Positions 6,945 to 15,999 are shown, counted from the stretch's first letter. The stretch: 64,000 bases of DNA from Rossellomorea aquimaris (GCA_020524245.1 JAIVLN010000001.1:310001-374000), one strand, 5' to 3'. Numbers and translations: made by a program. The notes: generated from the sequence alone by a model not told the origin.

Positions 6945-7868
6945 TTACATGCCTCCTTCATAGATCTTCTTACTTAAGTATCGCTCACTGCTGTCTGCAA
7001 AGACCGTAACGATGTTGGTTCCTGGTTCTGCCTTTTTTGCTTCAATGAGTGCGGCATGTAATGCAGCACCAGAGGAACTGCCGACGAGGAGCCCTTCCTT
7101 CAGAGCCAGTTCTTTCACCCGTTCGAATGCATCGACATCTTCAACGGTATGAATCGCATCGAAATAGGACGGATCCATATACTCTGGTAAAAACTCCATC
7201 CCGATTCCTTCCGTCTTATGCGGACCTGGTTCTCCACCGTTCAAAATGGAACCTTCTGGCTCGACGATGACTGTCTTCACATCCGGATTCTGTTCTTTCA
7301 GATACCGGGCCGTTCCCATAAAGGTTCCGCCTGTACCGGCTCCCGCTAAAAACACATCGACTTTCCCATCAAGGGCTTCCCAAATTTCAGGACCTAACGT
7401 TTTGTAGTACGTATTTGGATTTGCAGCGTTTGCGAACTGAGCAGGATAATACGAGTTCTCAATTGTTTGCTCGAGCTCTTTCGCTTTCTCGATCGCTCCG
7501 CGCATCCCTTTTTCCGTTTCAGTGTTCACAATTTCAGCACCGAGAGCTCGCATCAAGTCTTGCTTTTCGACACTGAACTTTTCCGGTACGACAAAGATGA
7601 CATTGATGTCTTTGTTGACTGCTGCCAACGCAAGACCGATCCCGGTATTCCCTGCTGTTGGTTCAATGACGGTTCCACCTGGCTTCAGCTTTCCACTTGT
7701 AAAAGCTTCTTCTAACAGCTCTTTACCTAGTCGGTCCTTAATGCTTCCCCCAGGGTTATAAAATTCCAATTTAGCAAAAAGTCTTACACCGTCAGGAAGA
7801 TCGAAGTTCGCGATCTCCACCAACGGTGTATGACCTATTAATTCTTGTACGTTTTTAAAATACCTCAT
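6945..7868 (-). CDS. mccA: Cystathionine beta-synthase (O-acetylserine dependent)
   Basis: PLP fold-type II enzyme of the cysteine synthase family that joins homocysteine to O-acetylserine to make cystathionine in the B. subtilis pathway. The PLP lysine is in NPGGSIKDR (about residue 43), the substrate loop is PTAGNTGIGLA, the phosphate cleft is GAGTGGTFMG, and SSSGAALHAA is near the C-terminus. At 307 residues it has no CBS regulatory domains. The order luxS-mccA-mccB and the overlap-like spacing to mccB support the cystathionine route rather than ordinary cysteine synthesis. AGAGGAA precedes the ATG. Confidence 0.92.
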   Translation of the reverse strand: MRYFKNVQELIGHTPLVEIANFDLPDGVRLFAKLEFYNPGGSIKDRLGKELLEEAFTSGKLKPGGTVIEPTAGNTGIGLALAAVNKDINVIFVVPEKFSVEKQDLMRALGAEIVNTETEKGMRGAIEKAKELEQTIENSYYPAQFANAANPNTYYKTLGPEIWEALDGKVDVFLAGAGTGGTFMGTARYLKEQNPDVKTVIVEPEGSILNGGEPGPHKTEGIGMEFLPEYMDPSYFDAIHTVEDVDAFERVKELALKEGLLVGSSSGAALHAALIEAKKAEPGTNIVTVFADSSERYLSKKIYEGGM

Positions 7869-7895
7869 TGAATGTGGTTCCTCTCCGAATAAAGC

Positions 7896-8366
7896 TTATT
7901 CTTCTCCGAAAACGTCTTTCCATTCGCTACGTTTTGCTAACATATCGCGGGCAATTTCTTTTGCTCCCTCTAGGCTGTGATTAGCAGCCCATCCGCATTG
8001 TACCTCGTTACATGCAGGAACTTCATTAGCTTCAAGAACATCATTCAATGTTTTTTCAAGCACATCATGGATTTCATCATGGTCCGTTTGATTCAGAACT
8101 GCAAGGTAAAAACCAGTTTGACAACCCATAGGACCAATATCAATTACACGTTCGTGATGATTACGAATATTTTCAGCTAGCAAATGCTCGATAGAGTGAA
8201 GACCAGCCATATCCATGTGCTCTTTGTTCGGTTGCTTGAAGCGAATATCATACTTTGCGATTTCGTCTCCGTGTTGTCCTTTTGTAATACCTACAAGACG
8301 TACATAAGGGGCACGTACCTTCGTATGATCGAGATTAAAACTTTCTACATTCATTTTTTTAGCCAT
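7896..8366 (-). CDS. luxS: S-ribosylhomocysteine lyase LuxS
   Basis: Converts S-ribosylhomocysteine to homocysteine and DPD, the precursor of the AI-2 signal. The metal site is visible as HSIEH (His57, His61) and Cys124 in QCGWAANHS, and the catalytic cysteine is Cys82 in [10 protein letters not shown]. The length of 156 residues is normal. Its start overlaps the end of mtnN by 8 bases, so the enzyme that makes its substrate is co-translated with it. In B. subtilis luxS lies elsewhere on the chromosome; here it is built into the methionine-to-cysteine operon, which argues for a metabolic detoxification role first. Confidence 0.97.
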   Translation of the reverse strand: MAKKMNVESFNLDHTKVRAPYVRLVGITKGQHGDEIAKYDIRFKQPNKEHMDMAGLHSIEHLLAENIRNHHERVIDIGPMGCQTGFYLAVLNQTDHDEIHDVLEKTLNDVLEANEVPACNEVQCGWAANHSLEGAKEIARDMLAKRSEWKDVFGEE

Positions 8367-9063
8367 GTTTCTTCAGCTCCTTTACCATTTTTAATATAAG
8401 ATCAGCGGAGTTTTTAGCCGCCACTTTCAAAAATTGATCAAATGACATTGGTGCATCTTTTCCAGCGATGTCCGATAGCGATCGAATGACCACAAACGGA
8501 ACATCGAATTGATGACAAACTTGAGCGATCGCTGCTGCTTCCATTTCCGCCGCATACAATTCAGGGAACTTCCCTCGGACATCTTTTACACGAACAGCAT
8601 CATTCATAAATGAATCTCCGGATGCAATCAACCCTTTGACGATCTGCTTATCCGTTACGTCCTTCGCACTTGCTTCTGCAATCTCCACCAACAGTGGATG
8701 AGGCATATAAAATGCTGGTAGTTGAGGTACTTGCCCGTACTCATAACCGAATGCTGTGACATCGACGTCATGGTGACGGATCTCAGATGAGATGACAACA
8801 TCCCCGACATTCAACTCTGGATTGAATCCTCCAGCAGACCCCGTATTGATGACATAGTCGGGTTTGTATAGCTGATTCAACAATGTCGTTGCAATCGCAG
8901 CATTCACTTTTCCAATGCCGGATTTCAACAAGATCACTTCTTGGTCATATAAGGTGCCTGTATAAAATGTGCAGCCTGCAATTGTTTTCGTTTCGCAGTC
9001 TTTTATCAATTCCTGCATAAGGATGACTTCTTCGTCCATTGCTCCGATAATTGCAATTTTCAT
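8359..9063 (-). CDS. mtnN: 5'-methylthioadenosine/S-adenosylhomocysteine nucleosidase
   Basis: Removes adenine from methylthioadenosine and S-adenosylhomocysteine, feeding S-ribosylhomocysteine to LuxS. The purine nucleoside phosphorylase fold is complete at 234 residues: IIGAMDEEV with the catalytic Glu near residue 12, NTGSAGGF, the [12 protein letters not shown] block, [11 protein letters not shown] for ribose binding, and the catalytic Asp in [16 protein letters not shown] lies before the ATG. The gene overlaps luxS by 8 bases and follows yrrT by 12 bases. Confidence 0.96.
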   Translation of the reverse strand: MKIAIIGAMDEEVILMQELIKDCETKTIAGCTFYTGTLYDQEVILLKSGIGKVNAAIATTLLNQLYKPDYVINTGSAGGFNPELNVGDVVISSEIRHHDVDVTAFGYEYGQVPQLPAFYMPHPLLVEIAEASAKDVTDKQIVKGLIASGDSFMNDAVRVKDVRGKFPELYAAEMEAAAIAQVCHQFDVPFVVIRSLSDIAGKDAPMSFDQFLKVAAKNSADLILKMVKELKKHG

Positions 9064-9075
9064 ATCTACATTCCT

Positions 9076-9726
9076 TTACGTATCTTTTTTGACGGCGACC
9101 ATCAACCACACATACCGGTTCATCCGTTCGAAATCAACTTCGAAACCATGTGCGTTGAAGATGTCGGATAATACACCGATCGTCGTGTAATATTCTGTTT
9201 GAAGGTCGTGCAGAAGATTCTTGTACCCTTGCTTTTTCACACGAGCATGAATCTCTTTTTTCGCATCTTCATGTTCATATACGGTGTCCGCAAATACAAT
9301 TCTACCATTCTTGCCAAGGAGCTTTCCATAATTACGGATTGCTTTCTCCTTTTCTTCATCTGTCAAATGATGGAAAGCATACGTACTTACAATGGTCTCA
9401 ACTTGTTCATCCAATTCAGGAAACGACAAAAAATCCCCATCTAATAGCTTCATATCAGGAAATCGTTCGCTCGTTTTCTGTCTCATTCCAGGTGATGGTT
9501 CTATTCCGATTACATTCAAGTTCTTCTTCATCAAAGCATCAGACAAGTTCCCCGTACCTACCCCGAATTCAAGGACGGTTCCCTTCGATTCCATAGCGAC
9601 GCGGTCCAGGATTTCCTGATAACCCGTAAAGACTTCGTGATACTCGTTGTCTTCACTCGAGCTCGATACCGTATCATCATAAGAATCGGCCCATTTATCA
9701 AAGAGGTCGATAAACTCTCTTCCCAC
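9076..9726 (-). CDS. yrrT: YrrT-like SAM-dependent methyltransferase
   Basis: Class I SAM methyltransferase, first gene of the yrrT-mtnN-luxS-mccA-mccB unit. The SAM site is VLEFGVGTGNLS (about residue 50), the acidic loop is VIGIEPSPGMRQ, followed by LLDGDFLSFP and the AFHHLTDEEK motif typical of YrrT. Its product S-adenosylhomocysteine is what the next enzyme consumes, but the methyl acceptor is unknown even in B. subtilis. The GTG giving MGREFI is chosen because AGGAGA is about nine bases upstream and B. subtilis YrrT starts the same way; a GTG three codons earlier is too close to that site. Confidence 0.9.
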   Translation of the reverse strand: MGREFIDLFDKWADSYDDTVSSSSEDNEYHEVFTGYQEILDRVAMESKGTVLEFGVGTGNLSDALMKKNLNVIGIEPSPGMRQKTSERFPDMKLLDGDFLSFPELDEQVETIVSTYAFHHLTDEEKEKAIRNYGKLLGKNGRIVFADTVYEHEDAKKEIHARVKKQGYKNLLHDLQTEYYTTIGVLSDIFNAHGFEVDFERMNRYVWLMVAVKKDT

Positions 9727-9743
9727 TTTTTCCACTCTCCTAT

Positions 9744-9769
9744 TTATTCTATATTATTCCTATCAATAT
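9744..9769 (-). promoter_or_regulatory. Candidate CymR-type box upstream of yrrT
   Basis: The minus strand reads TATTGATAGGAATAATATAG within an AT-rich stretch 18-43 bases before the yrrT start. It resembles the AT-rich, GGAAT-containing sites bound by CymR in B. subtilis, where the yrrT operon is a known CymR target; cymR itself is in this window. The match is by eye. Confidence 0.35.
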
Positions 9770-9839
9770 ACTATGAATTAACTTTAATATGGCTACAAGA
9801 TACCACACAACTGGACAGATAGCAATCAAATAAAGCCTC

Positions 9840-9869
9840 TTGACAAAGAACTTTCCCATCCATTATAGT
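9840..9869 (+). promoter_or_regulatory. Sigma-A type promoter of the marR-MMPL operon
   Basis: A perfect TTGACA is followed after 18 bases by TATAGT, some 40-60 bases before the marR ribosome site. The start-point region overlaps the repeat operator. Confidence 0.7.
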
Positions 9870-9902
9870 TAGACTCGTTAATAGTTAGATTGTCTAATTA
9901 AT
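9867..9902 (+). promoter_or_regulatory. Probable operator of the MarR regulator
   Basis: TAGTTAGA occurs twice, 18 bases apart, and the second copy forms the palindrome TTAGA-TTG-TCTAA, flanked by TTAAT-like bases. The element overlaps the -10 and start region, so binding would block transcription. A role in self-repression by the adjacent MarR gene is inference from position. Confidence 0.6.
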
Positions 9903-9922
9903 TTATTCGGAGGTACTTTTCC

Positions 9923-10387
9923 ATGGACTTTGATCGACTTCAAGAAATTATTCAAAGATATGAAAGTGTGTCATTTTCTGTGACAAAAAAAGCTGAAATG
10001 CTTATAAAAGAAGAAATCAGTGAGGAACTGACGAGTGATCAACACTTTATTTTACGTTACATCCACTCGAAGGAAAAATGTACATCTACAGAACTTGCTG
10101 ACGTTTTTCATGTTAAAAAAAGTTCAATCACCGCAATCATCAATCGATTGGTTACAAGAGAATTGATCGACCGTGAACGAGATAGTGAAGATCGTCGGAT
10201 CGTCTATCTCTCCCTTTCTGAAAAAGGTGAGGAATTATTCAAGCTTTCAGAAGAAAAGGTACATCAATTGGTCGGTTCCTTTATCCAGAAGTTTGAGAAG
10301 GAGGAGATTCTCCAATTTATCCAGACGTACGAAAAGTTGGATGGGTTTCTTGATGAATTGATTCAATGTAAGGAGGGAGAACAGTGA
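9923..10387 (+). CDS. MarR-family transcriptional regulator
   Basis: A 154-residue winged-helix regulator of the MarR type. The DNA-binding part is clear: LTSDQHFILRYI, the helix-turn-helix CTSTELADVFHVKKSSITAIINRL, and the wing RERDSEDRRIVYLSLSEKG with the conserved DxR motif. The flanking helices form the dimer interface and probable ligand pocket. GGAGG lies nine bases before the ATG. It overlaps the MMPL exporter by four bases (GTGA) and has a strong promoter and palindromic site in front, the usual arrangement of a drug- or lipid-sensing repressor controlling its own exporter. Ligand unknown. Confidence 0.93.
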   Translation: MDFDRLQEIIQRYESVSFSVTKKAEMLIKEEISEELTSDQHFILRYIHSKEKCTSTELADVFHVKKSSITAIINRLVTRELIDRERDSEDRRIVYLSLSEKGEELFKLSEEKVHQLVGSFIQKFEKEEILQFIQTYEKLDGFLDELIQCKEGEQ

Positions 10388-13300
10388 AACACGTCATCAA
10401 AGCAAGGTGGCTCATAATGGGTGTCTGGATCGTTTCAATCTTCGCACTCTTGATGACCGCACCGAATATGGAGACTCTGGTCAGAGATAAAGGTCAGATT
10501 CAAGTTCCGGATGGCTACACTTCAACGAAAGCAGATGAAATTTTAGATGAAGCATCTGGTGAGGATGAAAACGGCTCAAGGGTAGCGCTCGTCTTTCATA
10601 ATCCAGAAGGACTTACAACGGATGACATATCCGAGGCAGAAAAAGCGATACAATTGCTTGAACAAGACAAAGATCAATTAGGCATAACAGAAATCACCAC
10701 CCATTTTGAAACTCCTGAACTAAAAGACCAACTTGAATCAGATGATGGAAACACTATCCTCGCAGGTGTGGACGTCCATTTCAAAGATCGAACGGCGGCC
10801 GAAACCCGGGATGCATTATATGAAGCAATCGATTCAGTGGAAGTCGATTATTACTACACGACTAGTTGGATGATTGATGAGGACTTGATCTCCAGTTCTC
10901 AAGAAGGTCTGAAGAAAACCGAAGGCATAACCGTTGTGTTTATCCTTGTCGTACTCATTCTCGTGTTCCGTTCGATTGTCGCTCCGCTCATCCCTTTGCT
11001 GACTGTCGGTTTGACCTACTTAGTATCACAATCCATCGTCGGCTTTCTAGTGGACCGATTGGATTTTCCTTTATCTAATTTCACTCAAATTTTCTTAGTC
11101 GCGATTCTGTTCGGGATTGGAACCGATTACTGTATCCTATTGCTCAGTCGCTTTAAGGAAGAATTGTCCCACCACGAAAATGTGGATACCGCCATCATTG
11201 CGACTTATCGAAACGCAGGAAGAACCGTCATTTTCAGTGCCCTTGCAGTCATGATCGGTTTCAGTGCAATCGGCTTCTCTACATTTAAACTTTATCAATC
11301 CGCTGCAGCAGTAGCTGTCGGTGTCGGAGTCCTGATGGTTGCGTTGCTGACCATTGTACCTTTCTTTCTGAAAATCCTTGGTCCGAAATTATTTTGGCCG
11401 TCTAAAGGTAGTCTTCAACATAAACAAAGTCGTCTCTGGGGATGGGCAGGACGTTTCACATTCGCCCGTCCATTCATGGCCCTTTTGATTGTCGGACTGA
11501 TTACTTTACCGTTTCTTGTGACATACGACGGCAAGCTCTCCTTCAATTCATTGAATGAAATCGGCGATGAATATGATTCTGTCAAAGCCTTCAATGTCAT
11601 TTCTGACAGCTTCGGTCCAGGAGAGTCACTGCCTACAAAAGTCGTACTACGCGACGATGACAGAATGGACTCAAAAGAGATTCTTCCAATTATCGAAGAA
11701 ATCACGCGCTCGCTCAAAGAGATCGAAGGAATCGAAACGGTACGGAGTGCCACTCAACCACAGGGTGAGCAGGTAGAAGACTTTTTTGTGGCCAAACAAG
11801 CTGAACAACTGAATGACGGTTTAGGTGAAGGAAAGGACGGATTGAATCAGATTGAGGATGGATTGAAAGAAGCCTCCACCGAATTGAAAAAATCCGAGCC
11901 TGAGCTGAAAGATGCTACGAGTGGAATTAATGAGCTTCTTTCTGGAACACAGGAGTTAAAGTCTGGCGTCAACAATCTCAGTGCGTCACTTACAAAAATT
12001 GAAAATGGCATCCGGAGCGGCTCAGCAGGTGCTTCCGAATTGAAAAAAGGAATTGATGAGGCGCAATCCGGGATTCAGGAATTGATTCAAAACCAGCAAC
12101 AGTTGCTCGGCGGATATGAAGAAACCGCAAAAGGTGTATCAGCATTATATGATCAATACTCTGGCATCACCGCAAACTTACGTACCCTTTCCAGTACACT
12201 AACGTCACTCCAGTCAGACCTAAATGCACTTGGTGAAAAGCACGGGGATGACCTTAAAGAAGATGAAACGTATCAAAAGATTCTTAAGGTAACGGAAGGT
12301 TCAATTGCGTCCACAAATCAACTCGTTGCTGGGACAGATACTTTAAATAAGAACTTAAACGATGTAGTTGAAGGATTACAAATAGCAAATAGCAATTTCA
12401 ACAAGGTCATCGGAGCCCAAAGCAACTTGACAGCAGGGTTGAATGAGGTGTCAAAAGGACTTACACAGCTTGAAAATGGGCTTAATGATGCTGCCAACGG
12501 ACAGAATCAAGTGATTCAAAATGTACCAGCTTTATCAAATGGTCTCGGCTCCCTCGCCTCTGGTCAAAAGCAATTGTTGGACGGTTTCGGTTCAATGGAT
12601 GAACAGATGTCTGAACTGACGGACGGTTTGGACCAAAGCGTAGACGGCTTGAATGAAATCTCAAATGGACTTTATGATGCCCAAAACTATTTAACATCCT
12701 TGAGCAACTCTAGAAACAGCTCGACTACAGGCTGGTATATACCGGACGAAGCTTATAAAAGCGACAATTTCCAATCCGCATTGGATGCGTATATGTCTAA
12801 GGATCGGCAAGTGACGACCATTGATGTTATTTTTGCCGAAAATCCGTATTCAACGGACTCAATGGACAAAATCAATGAAATCGAATCTGCGATTGAACGT
12901 TCAACGGTAGGTACTCAGCTTGAAGGACTGGACTACGGAATCGGAGGAGTAACGAGTATTAACAATGACTTGGAAGGGATATCAAACGCTGATTATAGTC
13001 GAACGGTACTCTTCATGTTGATTGGAATCTCAATCATCTTGATCATTCTGTTGAGATCAATCATCATGCCGCTTTATCTAGTAGCTTCATTGATTTTGAC
13101 GTATTTCACATCTATGGGGATGACGGAAGCGATCTTCGTCAACCTACTCGGCTATCCAGGCATCAACTGGACCGTGCCGTTTTTCGGTTTCGTGATTCTG
13201 GTCGCTCTAGGAGTCGATTACAGCATCTTCTTGATGGATCGCTTCAATGAATACAAGGAAATTTCGGTAAGAGAAGCCATGATCTTATCTATGAAAAACA

Positions 13301-13509
13301 TGGGAACCGTAATCTTATCAGCAGCAGTCATCCTCGGAGGAACGTTCGCGGCCATGTATCCTTCGGGCGTTCTCTCACTTTTACAAATCGCAACGGTCGT
13401 ATTGACAGGATTATTCCTTTACGCCCTTGTCCTTCTACCTTTATTCGTACCAGTCATGGTAAAATGGTTCGGAGAGGCTAACTGGCTTCCTTTCAAACGA
13501 AACAGTTAG
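10384..13509 (+). CDS. MMPL/RND-family transporter with long periplasmic-type coiled coil
   Basis: A 1041-residue membrane exporter of the MMPL branch of RND proteins. There is one helix near residues 10-28, an external domain, a five-helix block around 170-330 including GTDYCILLLSRFKEE, a second external domain, and a second helix block around 875-1030 including GVDYSIFLMDRFNEY. Both blocks carry the proton-relay G-x-D-Y motif. Between residues about 470 and 760 is a long coiled coil of GLNQIEDGLKEAS-like heptads, as in YhgE/Pip-type and YdgH-type Firmicute proteins. It starts at a GTG overlapping the marR stop, so it is the target of that regulator. Substrates are unknown; lipids, fatty acids or amphiphilic drugs are typical for the family. 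Confidence 0.92.
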   Translation: MKHVIKARWLIMGVWIVSIFALLMTAPNMETLVRDKGQIQVPDGYTSTKADEILDEASGEDENGSRVALVFHNPEGLTTDDISEAEKAIQLLEQDKDQLGITEITTHFETPELKDQLESDDGNTILAGVDVHFKDRTAAETRDALYEAIDSVEVDYYYTTSWMIDEDLISSSQEGLKKTEGITVVFILVVLILVFRSIVAPLIPLLTVGLTYLVSQSIVGFLVDRLDFPLSNFTQIFLVAILFGIGTDYCILLLSRFKEELSHHENVDTAIIATYRNAGRTVIFSALAVMIGFSAIGFSTFKLYQSAAAVAVGVGVLMVALLTIVPFFLKILGPKLFWPSKGSLQHKQSRLWGWAGRFTFARPFMALLIVGLITLPFLVTYDGKLSFNSLNEIGDEYDSVKAFNVISDSFGPGESLPTKVVLRDDDRMDSKEILPIIEEITRSLKEIEGIETVRSATQPQGEQVEDFFVAKQAEQLNDGLGEGKDGLNQIEDGLKEASTELKKSEPELKDATSGINELLSGTQELKSGVNNLSASLTKIENGIRSGSAGASELKKGIDEAQSGIQELIQNQQQLLGGYEETAKGVSALYDQYSGITANLRTLSSTLTSLQSDLNALGEKHGDDLKEDETYQKILKVTEGSIASTNQLVAGTDTLNKNLNDVVEGLQIANSNFNKVIGAQSNLTAGLNEVSKGLTQLENGLNDAANGQNQVIQNVPALSNGLGSLASGQKQLLDGFGSMDEQMSELTDGLDQSVDGLNEISNGLYDAQNYLTSLSNSRNSSTTGWYIPDEAYKSDNFQSALDAYMSKDRQVTTIDVIFAENPYSTDSMDKINEIESAIERSTVGTQLEGLDYGIGGVTSINNDLEGISNADYSRTVLFMLIGISIILIILLRSIIMPLYLVASLILTYFTSMGMTEAIFVNLLGYPGINWTVPFFGFVILVALGVDYSIFLMDRFNEYKEISVREAMILSMKNMGTVILSAAVILGGTFAAMYPSGVLSLLQIATVVLTGLFLYALVLLPLFVPVMVKWFGEANWLPFKRNS

Positions 13510-13541
13510 AAATGATTGTCGTATGAGGAGTGTAGATAGAG

Positions 13542-13754
13542 TTGGAATTACATTTAGATTTCATCGAAGACAAAGTGGAATTTTACGAGGCGAATGAAAT
13601 GTCTAAGTTGGAAGCAATCATCCAGGAGAAGATCGAGCAAAACAAAGCTCTATTGCTCCGGGTTCATCACGTTTCGCATCAAGTGACATTGGATCCGTCC
13701 AGCGGCCATCGTCTTTACACCGCAGTCGTCCACTATCGCTATAAAGGACAATAA
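13542..13754 (+). CDS. yrzA: YrzA-like DUF2536 protein
   Basis: A 70-residue soluble protein beginning MELHLDFIEDKVEFYEA with the later block RVHHVSHQVTLD and AVVHYRYKG; the pattern matches the YrzA/DUF2536 family, found beside yrrT in B. subtilis. The start is a TTG with GAGGAG 11 bases upstream. The gene follows the MMPL exporter by 32 bases and ends at a strong terminator, so it may be the last gene of that operon. Function unknown. Confidence 0.8.
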   Translation: MELHLDFIEDKVEFYEANEMSKLEAIIQEKIEQNKALLLRVHHVSHQVTLDPSSGHRLYTAVVHYRYKGQ

Positions 13755-13765
13755 ACGAGCAAACC

Positions 13766-13796
13766 AAGAAGCGCTTTAATCAGCGCTTCTTTTTTT
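13766..13796 (+). terminator. Terminator after yrzA
   Basis: Perfect 10-bp stem (AAGAAGCGCT / AGCGCTTCTT) and a run of seven T on the plus strand. Confidence 0.9.
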
Positions 13797-13959
13797 ATGC
13801 TTCTATAGAACTCTTAATGATGGAGGGGTTTTGATGAAGGTTACCATATTTAACTAAGCCTGTAGTCTTAGATAAACTTCATCCGTGAGTTCATTGTACC
13901 GATATTAGAATTGGATTAAGATGGAAGAAATCATGGGAGAAAAGCAAGGGGGAATTATT

Positions 13960-14814
13960 ATGAAAATGTTGTTTGCAATCTTATTGATATTGATAGGTGC
14001 CTATTTTATTGCAATGCAGACCAATGTAACAACATGGCTCAATCCAAGTGGTGAGAAAGTGCAATCGGCTGACATGGATGATGTCGAACGTCTCGAAATT
14101 GATGTTTCCAGTTTGAAAACAAAAATTGTACCCTATGATCGCAGTGAATTGATCGCCGAACTAAGTGGGAAAGGTGAACTCAAGGTTAATCGAAAAGGCG
14201 ATGTAGTAAAAGTTGAGGTAGAAAAGGGATGGTTCAATTGGTTTTCTTTTGAACGATCTGAGTTAACGATCCACATGCCGAAAGAATATAATCATGCGCT
14301 TGAAATTGAGAATGGATCAGGTAATCTTGTTTTGACAGGACCGTCTAAAGAAGAACCTCTTTCTTTATCTTCACTGACTATTGATATAGGTTCAGGCGAC
14401 ATTACAGTCGAAAATGTCCATGCAAAAGAATTCGTCCACGACGGATCCTCCGGTGATGTAGAGATCCGTAACATGAAAACCGAATCAGGGACGTTCGATT
14501 TAAGTTCAGGTGGGGTTAGAGTGGAACATTACACAGGTCCATTGAAGGCAGACATTTCTTCAGGAGATCTGGACATCCAAATGGATGAGTTGGCCGGTGA
14601 TATTCGAATCGATGTAAGTTCCGGTTCTGCTAACATCGATTTACCAGAAGATGCTGATTTCTCTTTAAAAGGTGAGGTAAGCAGCGGAGATATCCATTGT
14701 AAGTTCCCTTTGAAAAGTCAATCGACAGGTAGCAGGAAGATTGCTGGTACTTACGGGTCTGGAAAACATCAGATCGATCTATCCGTCTCAAGCGGTAAAA
14801 TTGAAATCTATTAA
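13960..14814 (+). CDS. Membrane-anchored DUF4097 protein (LiaG-like)
   Basis: A 284-residue protein with one N-terminal membrane helix (MLFAILLILIGAYFIAM) followed by an extracellular repeat domain. The repeats are built from SSGD/SSG turns (DIGSGDITVENV, DGSSGDVEIRNM, DISSGDLDIQM, DVSSGSANIDLP, EVSSGDIHCKF), the beta-solenoid pattern of DUF4097, as in B. subtilis LiaG of the cell-envelope stress operon. No lia genes are nearby, so it is an orphan. The ATG with AAGGGGG seven bases upstream is chosen over a start 13 codons earlier. A stress or wall-surface role is only inference from the family. Confidence 0.82.
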   Translation: MKMLFAILLILIGAYFIAMQTNVTTWLNPSGEKVQSADMDDVERLEIDVSSLKTKIVPYDRSELIAELSGKGELKVNRKGDVVKVEVEKGWFNWFSFERSELTIHMPKEYNHALEIENGSGNLVLTGPSKEEPLSLSSLTIDIGSGDITVENVHAKEFVHDGSSGDVEIRNMKTESGTFDLSSGGVRVEHYTGPLKADISSGDLDIQMDELAGDIRIDVSSGSANIDLPEDADFSLKGEVSSGDIHCKFPLKSQSTGSRKIAGTYGSGKHQIDLSVSSGKIEIY

Positions 14815-14828
14815 AACATTGCAATTAA

Positions 14829-14877
14829 AAAACTGCCCTCAAAAGTCTACATGAGCTTTTGGGGACAGTTTCTTTTT
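14829..14877. terminator. Bidirectional terminator
   Basis: Stem AAACTGCCCTCAAAAG / CTTTTGGGGACAGTTT with one mismatch; T runs follow on both strands. It serves the LiaG-like gene on the plus strand and yrrS on the minus strand. Confidence 0.85.
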
Positions 14878-14882
14878 GCCTA

Positions 14883-15572
14883 TTAACGGTATTCGTCAGC
14901 CGCTCCTGGAACACGTTCAACCGATGTCGGTTTCCACCCTTGTCCGTCAACCCATTCTAGCATGACGACAAATGGTTCATCTCCATTTTCCGCTTTACTG
15001 ACCACGCCTTTTACCGTAGTGGAAGATCCACCATTTCCGATCCACCAATACGTAATTTCATCAGGTGATAATCCTGTAGCATACTGAAGCGCACGTTGTT
15101 TTTCTTCCCAATCCAGGGATCCTGTGTCAAAGCTGTTTTGGTGCTCTTCTTGTTTCGTTCCTACCGGTTCCCAGCTTCCATCCGGACCTGCAGTTTCATC
15201 TGTATGGGATTTGTATTCTCCATTAGATTCTGAATCCGACTCTTCTTCTTTTTCCTCTTCAGACATATCTACACTTTCAGAATCCTCTTTATTTTCATCA
15301 GAAGACTCTGCGTCTTTATTTTCTTCTTTTTTATCTGAAGACGAATCTTGCTTATTGGAATCATCCTTCTTATTATCATCTGTCATGGAAGCCGATTGTT
15401 CTTCGGTGGGCTGTTCTTTAGTAGCAGGTTCATCATCTCCTAGTAAGATGGACGCTCCTACGGCTAGAATTCCAACAAATACGACACCGATCAAGACATT
15501 CAGGATGATATTCTGTTTCTTTGATTTTTTCGTTCGTTCATATCTCGAACTGAATGAGTAACGATCTTTCAT
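14883..15572 (-). CDS. yrrS: YrrS-like membrane protein (DUF1510)
   Basis: A 229-residue bitopic protein: basic cytoplasmic start with ERTKKSKKQ, one membrane helix (NVLIGVVFVGILAVGASILL), a highly acidic low-complexity linker of Asp/Glu/Ser/Lys over about residues 50-120, and a folded C-terminal domain with WEPVGTKQEEH, YWWIGNGG and VMLEWVDGQGWKPTSVERVPG, matching DUF1510 of B. subtilis YrrS. In B. subtilis yrrS follows pbpI; here a KTSC-like gene on the other strand comes between. GGAGGGGG precedes the ATG. Function not established; the position suggests envelope work alongside PbpI. Confidence 0.88.
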   Translation of the reverse strand: MKDRYSFSSRYERTKKSKKQNIILNVLIGVVFVGILAVGASILLGDDEPATKEQPTEEQSASMTDDNKKDDSNKQDSSSDKKEENKDAESSDENKEDSESVDMSEEEKEEESDSESNGEYKSHTDETAGPDGSWEPVGTKQEEHQNSFDTGSLDWEEKQRALQYATGLSPDEITYWWIGNGGSSTTVKGVVSKAENGDEPFVVMLEWVDGQGWKPTSVERVPGAADEYR

Positions 15573-15762
15573 GATTCCCCCTCCATTCTTACATATTATT
15601 CTATCACTCTACATAGATTCGAAGAAGGGTTATTTTTTGTACCGTCCTTTAAAAAGAGGTATAATAAATAGTGAGAATATTTGTAATATTTAAACTAGTT
15701 TTGTCGTCTTAGAGGATTTTACAGTCGTTATCACCAATATTAATATGGAGGAGGGGTACAAG

Positions 15763-15999
15763 ATGCAATTTACGACATTTGAATCAAAGGAATGGAATCT
15801 GAAAACGTTTCATACGATCGGGTATCAAAAAGATTCGAAAACGCTGCATGTTTGTCTCCACGGTGGTTCAACCCTTGAAGTCCAAGACGTTACAGAACAA
15901 CGACTTTTTGAGTTCATATTAGCTCCTTATAAAGAACAATATCTACAAGATCAGCTTCTACCCAATCATGAAGTAAAGATTGTCCAATCGAAGTCTTAA
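15763..15999 (+). CDS. Small KTSC-domain-like protein
   Basis: A 78-residue soluble protein: EWNLKTFHTIGYQKDSKTLHV then GGSTLEVQDVTEQRLFEFILAP and YLQDQLLP. The order of a Tyr-containing strand, a short beta pair and a helix resembles the KTSC fold, though the fit is by eye. AGGAGGGG lies before the ATG; an in-frame ATG six codons earlier has no site. It is inserted between yrrS and pbpI on the opposite strand and overlaps the pbpI stop by four bases. Role unknown. Confidence 0.6.
   Translation: MQFTTFESKEWNLKTFHTIGYQKDSKTLHVCLHGGSTLEVQDVTEQRLFEFILAPYKEQYLQDQLLPNHEVKIVQSKS

Noticed and set aside
15124-15561. Long serine-rich plus-strand frame over yrrS
   Set aside because: It is the complement of the acidic low-complexity linker of yrrS and has no ribosome site.
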